Assembly: GCA_910585855.1 (NCBI GenBank) | Contig: CAJUGZ010000149.1 | Coordinates: 1-10,569, forward strand | DNA length: 10,569 nt | Direction of reading: 5' to 3' | Source of the DNA: an uncultured Lachnospiraceae bacterium | GTDB lineage: Bacteria > Bacillota_A > Clostridia > Lachnospirales > Lachnospiraceae | Part shown: piece by piece, positions 1 to 6,923 of the stretch | Layout: the number at the start of each line of letters is the position of its first letter | Numbering within the stretch: the stretch's first letter is position 1 | Position numbers and translations under genes: made by a program | The notes under the pieces: generated by a model | What the model saw: the letters and a program-made list of their open reading frames with translations, nothing else | What the model was told of the DNA's origin: nothing | Database searches by the model: none

Positions 1-238
1 TCCTGCTTCTATGCAGGGTGTGAAAAAAAAGGGGCGTGTTTAGCCCGGATGATAGAAAAGAGGCTGTCTTATGGTAAGTAAAATTCCTTCTTACATCAAT
101 TACGTTTCGGCTGAAATGAGGGCGAATTGCGCCCCGGTCTGTCTGGTTGGATCAAGGAAAAGGCAGAAGTCTTAGAACTTCTTGCTTTTTGGAAACCGGA
201 ACAGCAGGCTGCCCACCGTTTTCGAATCTGGCGTCCTC
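1..238 (+). ncRNA. Structured repeat element, copy 1 (5' part cut by window edge)
   Basis: This is a member of a three-copy family whose other copies are at 6924-7245 and 10363-10569. Read 5' to 3' on + it holds a CCTGC/GCAGG hairpin (2-17), motif GGGGCGTGTTTAGCCC (31-46), a 73-base arm, motif GGGCGAATTGCGCCCC (120-135), CCGGTCTGTCTGG (132-144), the palindromic hairpin AGAAGT-loop-ACTTCT (165-182) and the 3' terminal arm beginning GCAGGCTGCCCA (204-229). One 10-bp unit TGGCGTCCTC (229-238) closes it. The two 16-base motifs pair with each other: GGGGCG with CGCCCC, and GCCC with GGGC. The 5' terminal arm lies off the window. The 73-base arm closely matches copy 3 and differs completely from copy 2. 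Open frames across it on the opposite strand are interrupted by TGA in this copy, which argues against coding. The RNA assignment is inferred from the structure; no expression is shown. Confidence 0.65.
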
Positions 239-246
239 TTGCACCC

Positions 247-281
247 AAAAGTTCTTACCCCATCTTCTCGTAAAATCAAAA
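247..281 (+). repeat. 36-bp box shared by the flanks of copies 1 and 3 (left member)
   Basis: The block contains ATCTTCTCGTAAAATCAAAA (262-281), which recurs exactly in inverted orientation at 10238-10257. The preceding AAAAGTT-TTA-CC stretch also matches, with three substitutions and one gap. It lies 8 bp beyond the end of copy 1, on the 3' side of the element, just as its partner lies on the 3' side of copy 3. Copy 2 has no such box. Function is unknown; it may be part of a larger duplicated unit. Confidence 0.6.
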
Positions 282-300
282 TGTTGTTTCTCCTGCTGCA

Positions 301-348
301 AAATATAAGAGCAAATCCAAACTGAATCTTTTACTTGAATCTGCCCTT
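301..348 (-). terminator. Rho-independent terminator of the sipL-like gene
   Basis: On the minus strand AAGGGCAGATTC (348-337) pairs with GGATTTGCTCTT (318-307) over 12 bp including three G-U pairs, with an 18-base loop. The stem is followed by ATATTTTG. It starts 18 bp past the sipL stop codon. On the + strand the G-U pairs become A-C mismatches, so the minus orientation is favoured. The weak point is a short, interrupted U tract. Confidence 0.6.
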
Positions 349-366
349 ATTCTATAAAAAAATCTC

Positions 367-1947
367 CTAAAGTTCTTCCACTTTCTTAATCAATACCAAC
401 CGATCCCCGGGCTTAATCCGATCCTCCGTCAGTTCATTTACTTCCCGGATGCTTTCTACCGTAGTATAATACCGCTTAGCAATCTTCCACAAACTATCCT
501 CTTTTTTTACAATATACCCAACAATTCCCGGCAGTTTCTCTACCTCTTCCATATCATAAGGCTTTGCCTCTACATTGGTTATAATATATGCACTCAACTG
601 CTCCATAACCAACACTTCCAAATGAATCATTGCTTTTAATTCTACTTCATCCCCGCCAAGCATAACTGCCCCTAACTGTTCCAAAGAATGTCGAAGATGC
701 CATGTTGTATGCTCATGCATCCCCGGAACTTCAATCTGATAGGAAAATGGTATCATTCCGACTGTCTGCTGAATCGGCTGATTGTCATCCGGTGCCAGAT
801 AAAGCACAGATACCGTAACAATTCCGTCAATCTGCAGCCCGCTCTCTGTCCGCAGAACCTCGTCAATTTTAATCGTTCCGCTGCTGCTGATAATCTGAAG
901 AATCTTTGGCTGCTGATTTGACAGCTTGATTTTCTCCGAAGCTTTGCACTTTGAAGAATTTCTTGCCAGCAGATGTTCATAAGAAATCTGCTCTTGTACT
1001 GGCTCTAAATTCCTCATAGAAGAATAGACATCATTCATAATCTCACAAGAAGCATCCCGATAAAGTGTAATATCCATATCAATCACATAATCTAATCCTA
1101 ATACCCGCTGTTCTCCGTCATTATCCGGCTTTGCTTCCATCTCATTTCCATTCAGCCGATACCGAATATCCGGTATCATATCTTCCGCCGCATCCCGGCA
1201 CTCTACATTTCCCTGCACCGGAATAGTCAATTCCACCCATTGATAAGAAGCATTTTCATCTTCACTCTGATAAAGAACAAAGATTACCACCTCCCCCTGC
1301 AGATAAAGCGCCCCTTCCAATGGTCGTGTATCCATTGCACGAATCTGTGCTTCTGTCCAAAGAATCCTTGCAATATTCGGCTTGTTGGCAGACAATTCCA
1401 TATCATCCTTAATCCGATAAACATCTCTGGTTCTTACCGCAGCCGGAGTAAAAATCAGTTTCTCCGTAGTATATTCCAAATCAGCCTCCCCAGACAACGC
1501 ACTTCCCGGTTCTTTTATCAGCGTTTCCTCGGCACATGCATGTAAAGTAACCACCGCACGAACACTGATTTTCCGAGAATGAATTAAAGTAATTGAGCTA
1601 TCTTCAATCTCTGGCTCAATCGATATTTCATCTCCTTCCCGAACCCCCTCCATATTGATACTTTCCTCAAATGGAACTTCACCTTTTAGATTATGTATAC
1701 TATGACTTCCCCGATCTTCACTGCTATATAAAATATGATAAACCAATTTCCCCTTTATTCCAACTCTATCTGGAAGGATACGCACCATATCAATCTGCAC
1801 TTCACTTGCCTGTTTCATAATCCTTGCAATATCGGCATTTGCATCTGGCACATTTCGATCATCATCCATAACAATCTGTGTCATTCCTTCTGCCTTCCGA
1901 TGCGTAAACACCATGGTTTCCTTTATCACTTCCATATTTGTTTCCAT
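367..1947 (-). CDS. sipL: SipL-like spore coat morphogenetic protein (SPOCS domains plus LysM)
   Basis: The 526-residue product has three regions with the DUF3794/SPOCS pattern, roughly residues 40-135, 190-290 and 345-460. Each shows alternating beta strands with a V-x-YLY- or VLY-type core. A C-terminal LysM domain spans about 477-520 (GYIVKKEDSLWKIAKRYY ... IKPGDRLVLI). This architecture and length match the SipL family of Clostridia. In C. difficile, SipL binds the coat ATPase SpoIVA through its LysM domain and is needed to localise the coat on the forespore; it is a mother-cell protein without a signal peptide, and none is seen here. The start ATG at 1947 follows a G-rich site (GGGAGGGGCGG). 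An in-frame ATG four codons on is a less likely start. The gene lies 70 bp after the lipoprotein gene on the same strand, so co-transcription from the promoter at 2478-2507 is likely. SafA or SpoVID relatives are alternatives, but domain order favours SipL. Confidence 0.87.
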   Translation of the reverse strand: METNMEVIKETMVFTHRKAEGMTQIVMDDDRNVPDANADIARIMKQASEVQIDMVRILPDRVGIKGKLVYHILYSSEDRGSHSIHNLKGEVPFEESINMEGVREGDEISIEPEIEDSSITLIHSRKISVRAVVTLHACAEETLIKEPGSALSGEADLEYTTEKLIFTPAAVRTRDVYRIKDDMELSANKPNIARILWTEAQIRAMDTRPLEGALYLQGEVVIFVLYQSEDENASYQWVELTIPVQGNVECRDAAEDMIPDIRYRLNGNEMEAKPDNDGEQRVLGLDYVIDMDITLYRDASCEIMNDVYSSMRNLEPVQEQISYEHLLARNSSKCKASEKIKLSNQQPKILQIISSSGTIKIDEVLRTESGLQIDGIVTVSVLYLAPDDNQPIQQTVGMIPFSYQIEVPGMHEHTTWHLRHSLEQLGAVMLGGDEVELKAMIHLEVLVMEQLSAYIITNVEAKPYDMEEVEKLPGIVGYIVKKEDSLWKIAKRYYTTVESIREVNELTEDRIKPGDRLVLIKKVEEL

Positions 1948-2017
1948 TTTCCGCCCCTCCCTCTTTCCTGATTCCAGCCCAGCTAAAACAATTTACCAAT
2001 CCACCAAAAAATTCCTT

Positions 2018-2440
2018 TCACTTAAACACTACTGGTTCTTCCCGCTTTTCTATCTTTATCACAATATAAGGATAAGTCGGTACTTCATCTATCTTTTCCC
2101 CCTTCGCCGGACCAATTAAACTAGTATCCAAATAAACCGCATCTTTTCCCAAATAACACTCATTTACTGTAATACTATAACCACTCGTCTTTTGTTCTCC
2201 ATAACCGACAATCAAATAAATCGCTTCATCCGTTGTATAAGTATTTTTCATTTCCCCGGTCTTTTTCGTTTCAATAAAATCCGAAACCTCCTTTGGAAGT
2301 TCTGCATCTGGAACTACCGTAAAATCAATATCCTTCTGCTTCTCTTCCTTTTGTGTTGTAATCTGACAAGAAGTTAGGGCAAGGGGAATGGTCAGCAAAA
2401 GAATAACCATCAAACCATATAAAACAAACTTTTTCTTCAT
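2018..2440 (-). CDS. Lipoprotein with PrcB C-terminal-type domain
   Basis: The product is about 140 residues. It starts MKKKF, has a hydrophobic stretch and then a lipobox LTSC, so it should be lipidated at that cysteine and anchored on the outer membrane face. The C-terminal half, with YLIVGYGEQKTSGYSITV ... TYPYIVIKI, has the signature seen in PrcB C-terminal domains (a small beta-rich module named from a Treponema protease complex). The ATG at 2440 is chosen because GGGTGA sits just upstream and a basic N-region follows. A TTG four codons earlier extends the frame but overlaps that site. It is the first gene of a likely two-gene unit with the sipL-like gene, so a role at the forespore or mother-cell membrane is possible; that is inference from position only. 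No catalytic residues are apparent. Confidence 0.8.
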   Translation of the reverse strand: MKKKFVLYGLMVILLLTIPLALTSCQITTQKEEKQKDIDFTVVPDAELPKEVSDFIETKKTGEMKNTYTTDEAIYLIVGYGEQKTSGYSITVNECYLGKDAVYLDTSLIGPAKGEKIDEVPTYPYIVIKIEKREEPVVFK

Positions 2441-2477
2441 AAAATCACCCAATACTATGTAATTTAGAATTGGTATA

Positions 2478-2507
2478 ATTATATGAAAAGATTAAAAAAA
2501 TATGCAA
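2478..2507 (-). promoter_or_regulatory. Sigma-E-like promoter of the lipoprotein-sipL unit (overlaps a sigma-A-like reading)
   Basis: On the minus strand GCATATT (2505-2499) is followed after 13 bases by CATATAAT (2485-2478). This resembles the sporulation sigma-E consensus (KMATATW and CATACAAT). The spacing is one base or so shorter than typical. The same stretch can be read as TTGCAT-18-TATAAT for sigma-A. The sigma-E reading is favoured because sipL is in the sigma-E regulon of C. difficile. The -10 lies about 38 bp upstream of the lipoprotein start. Confidence 0.5.
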
Positions 2508-2526
2508 AAAATTCTTGGCAAAGAGG

Positions 2527-2566
2527 GGGACGCCGGAATAGACTTCCCTTCAGATTCCAGCGTCCC
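2527..2566 (-). terminator. Hairpin terminator after the wall-binding protein gene
   Basis: On the minus strand GGGACGCTGGAAT (2566-2554) pairs with ATTCCGGCGTCCC (2539-2527): 13 bp with one T-G wobble and a 14-base loop. CCTCTTTG follows. It lies about 54 bp after the stop of the wall-binding gene and before the promoter of the next unit. On + the wobble becomes a C-A mismatch, which supports the minus strand. The U tract is weak. The stem bases resemble the terminal GGACGC/GCGTCC unit of the structured repeat elements. Confidence 0.55.
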
Positions 2567-2619
2567 TTCCCCACCCCAAAAAATCTCGCTCCTATTTTTG
2601 CTCAAAAAAAGACTGCATC

Positions 2620-4467
2620 CTAATTTTCATCAGCAAGAACTACCGCCTTAATTGTAACTGCAAGATATTTTTCCTTATCCTCTGGTGTAAACACTACCTC
2701 AAATGTCTGTCCTACTTTCACTGTATCAGATGAACAAGTCACCGTTCCTTTTACTTCTGTCCCATCTGCAGCAAATACTTGAGCAGTAAATCCCCCAACT
2801 GCCACACCGGCATCTCCCACTGCTCCAACTGCACCGCCTGTTGCCACTTTCCACTCTACCATTTTATCTTTTACTGTACCTGTAATAGAACTTCCGCTTA
2901 TCGTTGCTGTAATTGTACGAACCTCCGGTTCTACTGCAGTAATATTCCATTTTGCAGTAAAATCAACATTTTTCTCTCCCATCACAACCTTTGTCAAATC
3001 TACTGCATCTTTTGTATCCGCCGATTCATACCACCCAGCAAATACAGCATTTTCCCGAACTGGATTGCCAACTCCTGCCGCTGTCAAAACGTTTGCCGCT
3101 GTTTCACCTTTTTTCGCTTTTAAAACTTGTGTAGAAAGTTTTTCGGTTGTTTCTCCTGCCTGATCATTTAGCGTCTTTACTTCCCAATATCCGCCATTTG
3201 CATGTAAAACAATATCATAATATTCTTTTACCTGACCATCTCCTGTAAAAACAGCATCTCCTGCCACTGCATCAACCTTTGCATTTTTCTCCACTTCTAC
3301 CTTTGGCTTTACACCTGCTGCAGTCTTAACCTGCCCTGCCTGCACCTGATCTGCCAAAACAGTATTAACATCTGCAGCAATTTCAAATGTATCTACTTTT
3401 CCAGTTCCTTTTAATACAACAGAAGATTTTGTATAAATTGTCCCGATATTAATATTTAATGTCAGTATTACATTTCCACCTTCAATCTCCACTCGATTGA
3501 CCAAAGTACCTGCACCAAAAAGAAGATGCAGTGGATTTGCTTCTTTTGCTTTTTTTGCTACCAAAGGACTCCTCAGTGTACAATTTGTAAATTTCACACT
3601 GCTGCTTCCTCCGCCTTCTACAATCGTATTTCCATCCACCGTCAGTCCGTCCAATACCACTGTTCCGTCTGCAACGGCACTGCTTATTGTCAGTTTACTA
3701 ATCCTGTCTGCCACACCATAAGACAATTTATTAACTGCATTTTTATCACATATAACCGGATTTTGATCCGTTCCTCCTTTTAAGATCTCAACCTCTCTGG
3801 TTCTTTTATTGACCCGAATACTTTGATCAGCGCTTGTTATCCAATTATTTACACTACTGCTGCTCCCGCCTCCGCTGCTTCCGCCCGAACTAACATAAGT
3901 GACATCCGAATTTGTTGCGCTTGCGCCGTTCCATACCCCGTCTGAATTTAAACTCCACATCTTCCCCCCGATTGTGATATTTCCAGTCTGCATCACTCCC
4001 GATCCAGTATCTAAATAGTACCACTTTCCGTCCCTTGGCTTTATCCACCCGGTCAACATTCCACCCGAATGATAATCCATAAAGTACCATTTTCCGTCCC
4101 TTGGCTTTATCCATCCGGTTTTCATATCACCATTATTATAGTCCATAAAATACCATTTGCCGTCTTTTGGTTTGATCCACCCAGTCTTCATATCGCCGTT
4201 ATGATAATCTAAAAAATACCACTTCCCATCTCTTGGTTTGATCCATCCAGTTTTCATAATTCCAGTATGATAATCCATAAAATACCATCTGCCGTCTTTA
4301 TCCTGAACCCATCCCGTCCGATAAGAACCATCAGAATTGACATAACGCCACCCTGAAACATCCTTTCTCCATCCAGCGGAAGCTGCTGTCACTGGTATCC
4401 CGCTGCCTATCATTAAAGCTGCGGAAAGTATTGCTGCAACACCTTTTTTCCATCTCTTTCTCATCAT
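2620..4467 (-). CDS. Secreted cell-wall-binding repeat protein with InlB-type repeat
   Basis: The product has 615 residues. Residues 1 to about 29 form a signal peptide (MMRKRWKKG, hydrophobic core, VTAASA cleavage region). Residues 52-161 are five 22-residue choline/glucan-binding-type wall-binding repeats (GWIKPRDGKWYFMDY...), with partial units at 39-51 and 162-181. A Gly/Ser linker spans about 193-205. Residues about 206-415 are short beta-strand repeats rich in V, T and N that suggest a right-handed beta-helix, with no recognised catalytic site. Residues 416-508 fit the Listeria-Bacteroides (InlB B-type) repeat: LHANGGYWE ... FAGWYESADT ... VDFTAKW. Residues 509-615 look like an Ig-like beta domain. 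It is probably a surface protein held on wall polymers by the N-terminal repeats, perhaps an adhesin; the ligand is not visible. The start ATG at 4467 follows AGGGAG; a second ATG is adjacent. No sortase motif is present. It appears to be a single-gene unit. Confidence 0.85.
   Translation of the reverse strand: MMRKRWKKGVAAILSAALMIGSGIPVTAASAGWRKDVSGWRYVNSDGSYRTGWVQDKDGRWYFMDYHTGIMKTGWIKPRDGKWYFLDYHNGDMKTGWIKPKDGKWYFMDYNNGDMKTGWIKPRDGKWYFMDYHSGGMLTGWIKPRDGKWYYLDTGSGVMQTGNITIGGKMWSLNSDGVWNGASATNSDVTYVSSGGSSGGGSSSSVNNWITSADQSIRVNKRTREVEILKGGTDQNPVICDKNAVNKLSYGVADRISKLTISSAVADGTVVLDGLTVDGNTIVEGGGSSSVKFTNCTLRSPLVAKKAKEANPLHLLFGAGTLVNRVEIEGGNVILTLNINIGTIYTKSSVVLKGTGKVDTFEIAADVNTVLADQVQAGQVKTAAGVKPKVEVEKNAKVDAVAGDAVFTGDGQVKEYYDIVLHANGGYWEVKTLNDQAGETTEKLSTQVLKAKKGETAANVLTAAGVGNPVRENAVFAGWYESADTKDAVDLTKVVMGEKNVDFTAKWNITAVEPEVRTITATISGSSITGTVKDKMVEWKVATGGAVGAVGDAGVAVGGFTAQVFAADGTEVKGTVTCSSDTVKVGQTFEVVFTPEDKEKYLAVTIKAVVLADEN
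3985..4314 (-). repeat. Five tandem 66-bp repeats encoding wall-binding units
   Basis: The bases encoding the shared WYF/WYY step recur at 4019, 4085, 4151, 4217 and 4283, a strict 66-bp period. They encode five 22-residue units with sequence G-W-[IV]-[KQ]-[PD]-[RK]-D-G-[KR]-W-Y. The three central units are most alike in DNA, which suggests recent duplication. Copy number could vary by slippage or recombination. Confidence 0.9.
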
Positions 4468-4543
4468 TACAATGCTCCCTTTCTTCCATTTTATTTTCTA
4501 ATTATTGGACTATTTTTACGACTCGTATTTTCGTCTTATCAAC

Positions 4544-4572
4544 ATTATAAAATAGCTTTTTTTAAATTGCAT
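4544..4572 (-). promoter_or_regulatory. Possible promoter of the wall-binding protein gene
   Basis: A consensus -10 TATAAT (4549-4544) sits 77 bp upstream of the start. With a 17-base spacer the -35 hexamer is ATGCAA (4572-4567), which matches TTGACA at only three positions. It is supported mainly by the -10 and by its place in the only intergenic gap before this gene. Confidence 0.35.
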
Positions 4573-4631
4573 GGAAAAAAGGCATTTTTACATTTATCTT
4601 TTTTTGTCCTAAGTATCTAGCTACTTTATGG

Positions 4632-5723
4632 TTATTCCTCTATCGTTTCAAAAACATTAGATGACAAAACCGTTCTCTTATGAAGCTCTATTCCGCTTTC
4701 ATCGGGAACAATCGTAATCGGCAATTCAATCGTTGCCCGAACATCTTCCCCCTTTTCAAATGAATAATACAATAATACATATTCCAAGCGATAATTCCCC
4801 ACCTTATAAAACTTACTTATCGATCTATTTCTAGAATCACTTACACTTGGTTCCCAAAAAAAAGTTTCTTTATCCTCTACTCCCTCTGGAAACGGAAGAA
4901 AAATAGTATTATAGATTTCCTTTTTTTTCCCGGTATCTTCATTGATTAAATTAATTCCAACCGATATTTGATCCGGCCAATACCAGCAAAACCACTGTCC
5001 ATCAATCGAATCCACCTTTGCCCATGTACGAATCCTTTCTCCTTCCCTATACACCCTCTTATCCGACCTCGCATAAAATATCATCTGTCCGTCCATAATA
5101 TAGCTTTCTTCTACCGGATCGGATTCCGCCTTCATTACAGTAATTGTCTTTTTTCCAACAGCTTTATGTGGTTCATCTGCATCATCTGAATCATAATAAA
5201 GAAATTCCGCTGTAAAAACATATTCTCCCACCGGCAAACAAAGCCCTGTCCAACCACAATATAAAAGTGGAATACACAGATCCTTTTCCTTTACACAGCG
5301 TCCACTTACTTCTAATCCCCTTTTTTCCAACCCAAAAGCATAAAGCAGATCATAGTTGTTATATTCATCCATTATCCGCTTTATTTTCTCTCCTGCTTTT
5401 AGTTCATATAATCTTAACGCTAACATACCAAGTAATCCTTCCATATCTGTTTTTACATGAAAGCCATTCTCTCCTATAATTTCAACATTACAGGCAGTCA
5501 CTTTATAAAAAACACTTTCCGATGCAGCATTTTCTATTATTACCGAATAAGGAATCCATTCTCCATCCATATAAGTATCCTTTTCGGTAAATACCTCAAC
5601 GATCACATCCTCTTTCTTTAAATCTGTCCTCATAATTGAATCTCTATAAAAAATAAGAAAAATAACGATAAAAGAAAGAAAAATTCCGATACACAATTTT
5701 ATTTTTAATCTTCCATTTTTCAA
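4632..5723 (-). CDS. Membrane-anchored protein with two extracellular beta domains, function unknown
   Basis: The 363-residue product has a basic N-terminus (MKNGRLKIKL), one membrane segment at about 9-27 (IGIFLSFIVIFLIF), and then an exported region. Residues about 40-190 (VEVFTEKDTYMDGEWIPYSV ... GEYVFTAEF) and 200-345 (ARSDKRVYREGERI ... VGNYRLEYVLLYY) look like two Ig-like or BsuPI-like beta sandwiches of the same general pattern, so an internal duplication is possible. I do not recognise the family. The start is TTG at 5723: AGGAGG at the tadA stop codon lies 11 bases before it. An ATG at 5733 is out of frame. The 15-bp gap after tadA implies co-translation with it. The second beta domain has several aromatic residues (WFCWYWPD). 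Confidence 0.78.
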   Translation of the reverse strand: MKNGRLKIKLCIGIFLSFIVIFLIFYRDSIMRTDLKKEDVIVEVFTEKDTYMDGEWIPYSVIIENAASESVFYKVTACNVEIIGENGFHVKTDMEGLLGMLALRLYELKAGEKIKRIMDEYNNYDLLYAFGLEKRGLEVSGRCVKEKDLCIPLLYCGWTGLCLPVGEYVFTAEFLYYDSDDADEPHKAVGKKTITVMKAESDPVEESYIMDGQMIFYARSDKRVYREGERIRTWAKVDSIDGQWFCWYWPDQISVGINLINEDTGKKKEIYNTIFLPFPEGVEDKETFFWEPSVSDSRNRSISKFYKVGNYRLEYVLLYYSFEKGEDVRATIELPITIVPDESGIELHKRTVLSSNVFETIEE

Positions 5724-5738
5724 TTTTTTCCATCCCTC

Positions 5739-6206
5739 CTATTCTTTCTTTTTCTTTCGAAGTTCCTGAAAAAATTCCGTAATCATCCGGCTGCACTCCT
5801 CCTTACAGACTCCAATTTCTATCTCTGCCTGATGATTAAATTCCGGCACTTGCAGCAGATTCATTACAGATCCTGCACACCCTGCCTTTGGATTCATACA
5901 TCCAATATACACTTTCCTAATTCGTGCCTGTACAATCGCCCCGGCACACATTTGACAGGGTTCTAATGTCACATAGATATCACAATCCTCTAACCGCCAA
6001 TCCCCCATCACCCGGCTTGCTTTCCGAATTGCATTTAATTCCGCATGAGAAAGCGTATTTTTATCTATCACCCTCCGATTATACCCTCTTGCAATTATCT
6101 TCCCCTGATAGACAATCACACATCCAATCGGAACTTCTCCTATTGCCGCTGCCTTCTTTGCCTGCCGTATAGCCTCTCTCATAAATTTTTCCTGTTCTGT
6201 ACTCAT
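5739..6206 (-). CDS. tadA: tRNA-specific adenosine deaminase
   Basis: The 155-residue product is full length for TadA. This enzyme deaminates adenosine 34 to inosine in tRNA-Arg(ACG), which lets one tRNA read several arginine codons. The zinc site is complete: H54-A-E56 with the proton-shuttling glutamate, and P83-C84-x-x-C87 (PCQMC). The substrate-side segment GEVPIGCVIV and residue N43 are also present. The start ATG at 6206 is preceded by AAGGAG, which overlaps the stop codon of the acetyltransferase gene; this suggests translational coupling. The extended KKKKE tail is basic, as in other TadA proteins. It is the middle gene of a three-gene unit. A guanine deaminase is a possible relative, but motif spacing and length favour TadA. 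Confidence 0.95.
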   Translation of the reverse strand: MSTEQEKFMREAIRQAKKAAAIGEVPIGCVIVYQGKIIARGYNRRVIDKNTLSHAELNAIRKASRVMGDWRLEDCDIYVTLEPCQMCAGAIVQARIRKVYIGCMNPKAGCAGSVMNLLQVPEFNHQAEIEIGVCKEECSRMITEFFQELRKKKKE

Positions 6207-6215
6207 AATCTCTCC

Positions 6216-6767
6216 TTAACTTTCTCTATAAAGCAAAGAATACTGCCGATGATCTACCCATTCTCCATGTACTTTAGCATACCCTCTTGCCGTTCCTTCA
6301 TAATAAAATCCCAAACGCCCAATCAATCGAATAGAAGGCAGATTCTCCGGTGCAATATAAGCCGTAATCCGATGCAGCCGATACTGCGGCACAATATCCG
6401 AAAGTAAAAATTGAAGCGCCTCATACGCATAACCATGATGGTGAAAAGCACTGTCAAATTTATATCCTATGTTACAGGAATCATAAGGTGTTCGGCGAAA
6501 TCCAGTCAAAGAAACCGTACCAATAATCCGATCCGGATTAGATTTTAAATAAATATAATACCGCAGACTAATCCCCTTTATAATCTGATTATACTCCGCT
6601 GTCAGCATATCTCTGATATAACCCATAGTATAAAAATTTTCACTTTTCTCCCCTTCATACTGCTCAAATAACCACCGATTACTAGAAAGAAATGTCAATA
6701 CCTGAAATGCATCCATTGCATTTACCACTCTTAAAATCAGTCGTTCTGTTTCACATACTAATTGCAT
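6216..6767 (-). CDS. GNAT family acetyltransferase, RimJ/RimL-like
   Basis: The 183-residue product opens with CETERLILR, typical of the RimJ/RimL (Acetyltransf_3) group. The acetyl-CoA pyrophosphate-binding region is NIGYKFDSAFHHHGYAYEAL (about residues 99-118), with HHHGYA in the place of the Q/R-x-x-G-x-A/G motif. The later block ENLPSIRLIGRLGF followed by EGTARGY is also typical. It would acetylate an N-terminal or small-molecule amine; the substrate cannot be told. The start ATG at 6767 follows GAGG. It is the first gene of the unit GNAT, tadA, membrane protein, with 9 bp to tadA, and a clear promoter lies 36 bp upstream. Confidence 0.88.
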   Translation of the reverse strand: MQLVCETERLILRVVNAMDAFQVLTFLSSNRWLFEQYEGEKSENFYTMGYIRDMLTAEYNQIIKGISLRYYIYLKSNPDRIIGTVSLTGFRRTPYDSCNIGYKFDSAFHHHGYAYEALQFLLSDIVPQYRLHRITAYIAPENLPSIRLIGRLGFYYEGTARGYAKVHGEWVDHRQYSLLYRES

Positions 6768-6802
6768 ATTTTTCGCCTCGATTACTCTTCTTTTCTATTT
6801 CC

Positions 6803-6831
6803 ACTATAACAAAATTTTTTTCATATTGCAA
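6803..6831 (-). promoter_or_regulatory. Sigma-A promoter of the GNAT-tadA operon
   Basis: On the minus strand TTGCAA (6831-6826), 17 bases, then TATAGT (6808-6803). This matches TTGACA/TATAAT at four and five of six positions with ideal spacing, 36 bp before the start codon. The leader would be about 30 nt. Confidence 0.7.
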
Positions 6832-6923
6832 TGCAGTTTATCACATGATCTCTAAATATCAGAATAGAAAAGAAAACAAAGTTAGGATGCTATTCTTTTT
6901 TATCTCGAAACCAAGAAACAGCC

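Noticed and set aside
1..238. Retron-type msr/msd RNA or group II intron for the element
   Set aside because: No reverse transcriptase frame is present in the window. The catalytic domain V hairpin of group II introns is not seen, and three copies within 10 kb do not fit a retron.
3985..4314. CRISPR-like array from regular repeats
   Set aside because: The 66-bp period is in frame within a coding gene and encodes wall-binding units; there are no unique spacers.
4610..4640. AAGTA/TACTT palindrome after the membrane protein gene as terminator
   Set aside because: The stem is only 5 bp and A/T rich, and the minus strand downstream of it is A-rich rather than U-rich.
6861..6896. Terminator-like AGAATAG/CTATTCT hairpin followed by a T run on +
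   Set aside because: The 7-bp stem is almost all A/T with a 22-base loop, and no + strand gene lies upstream to terminate.
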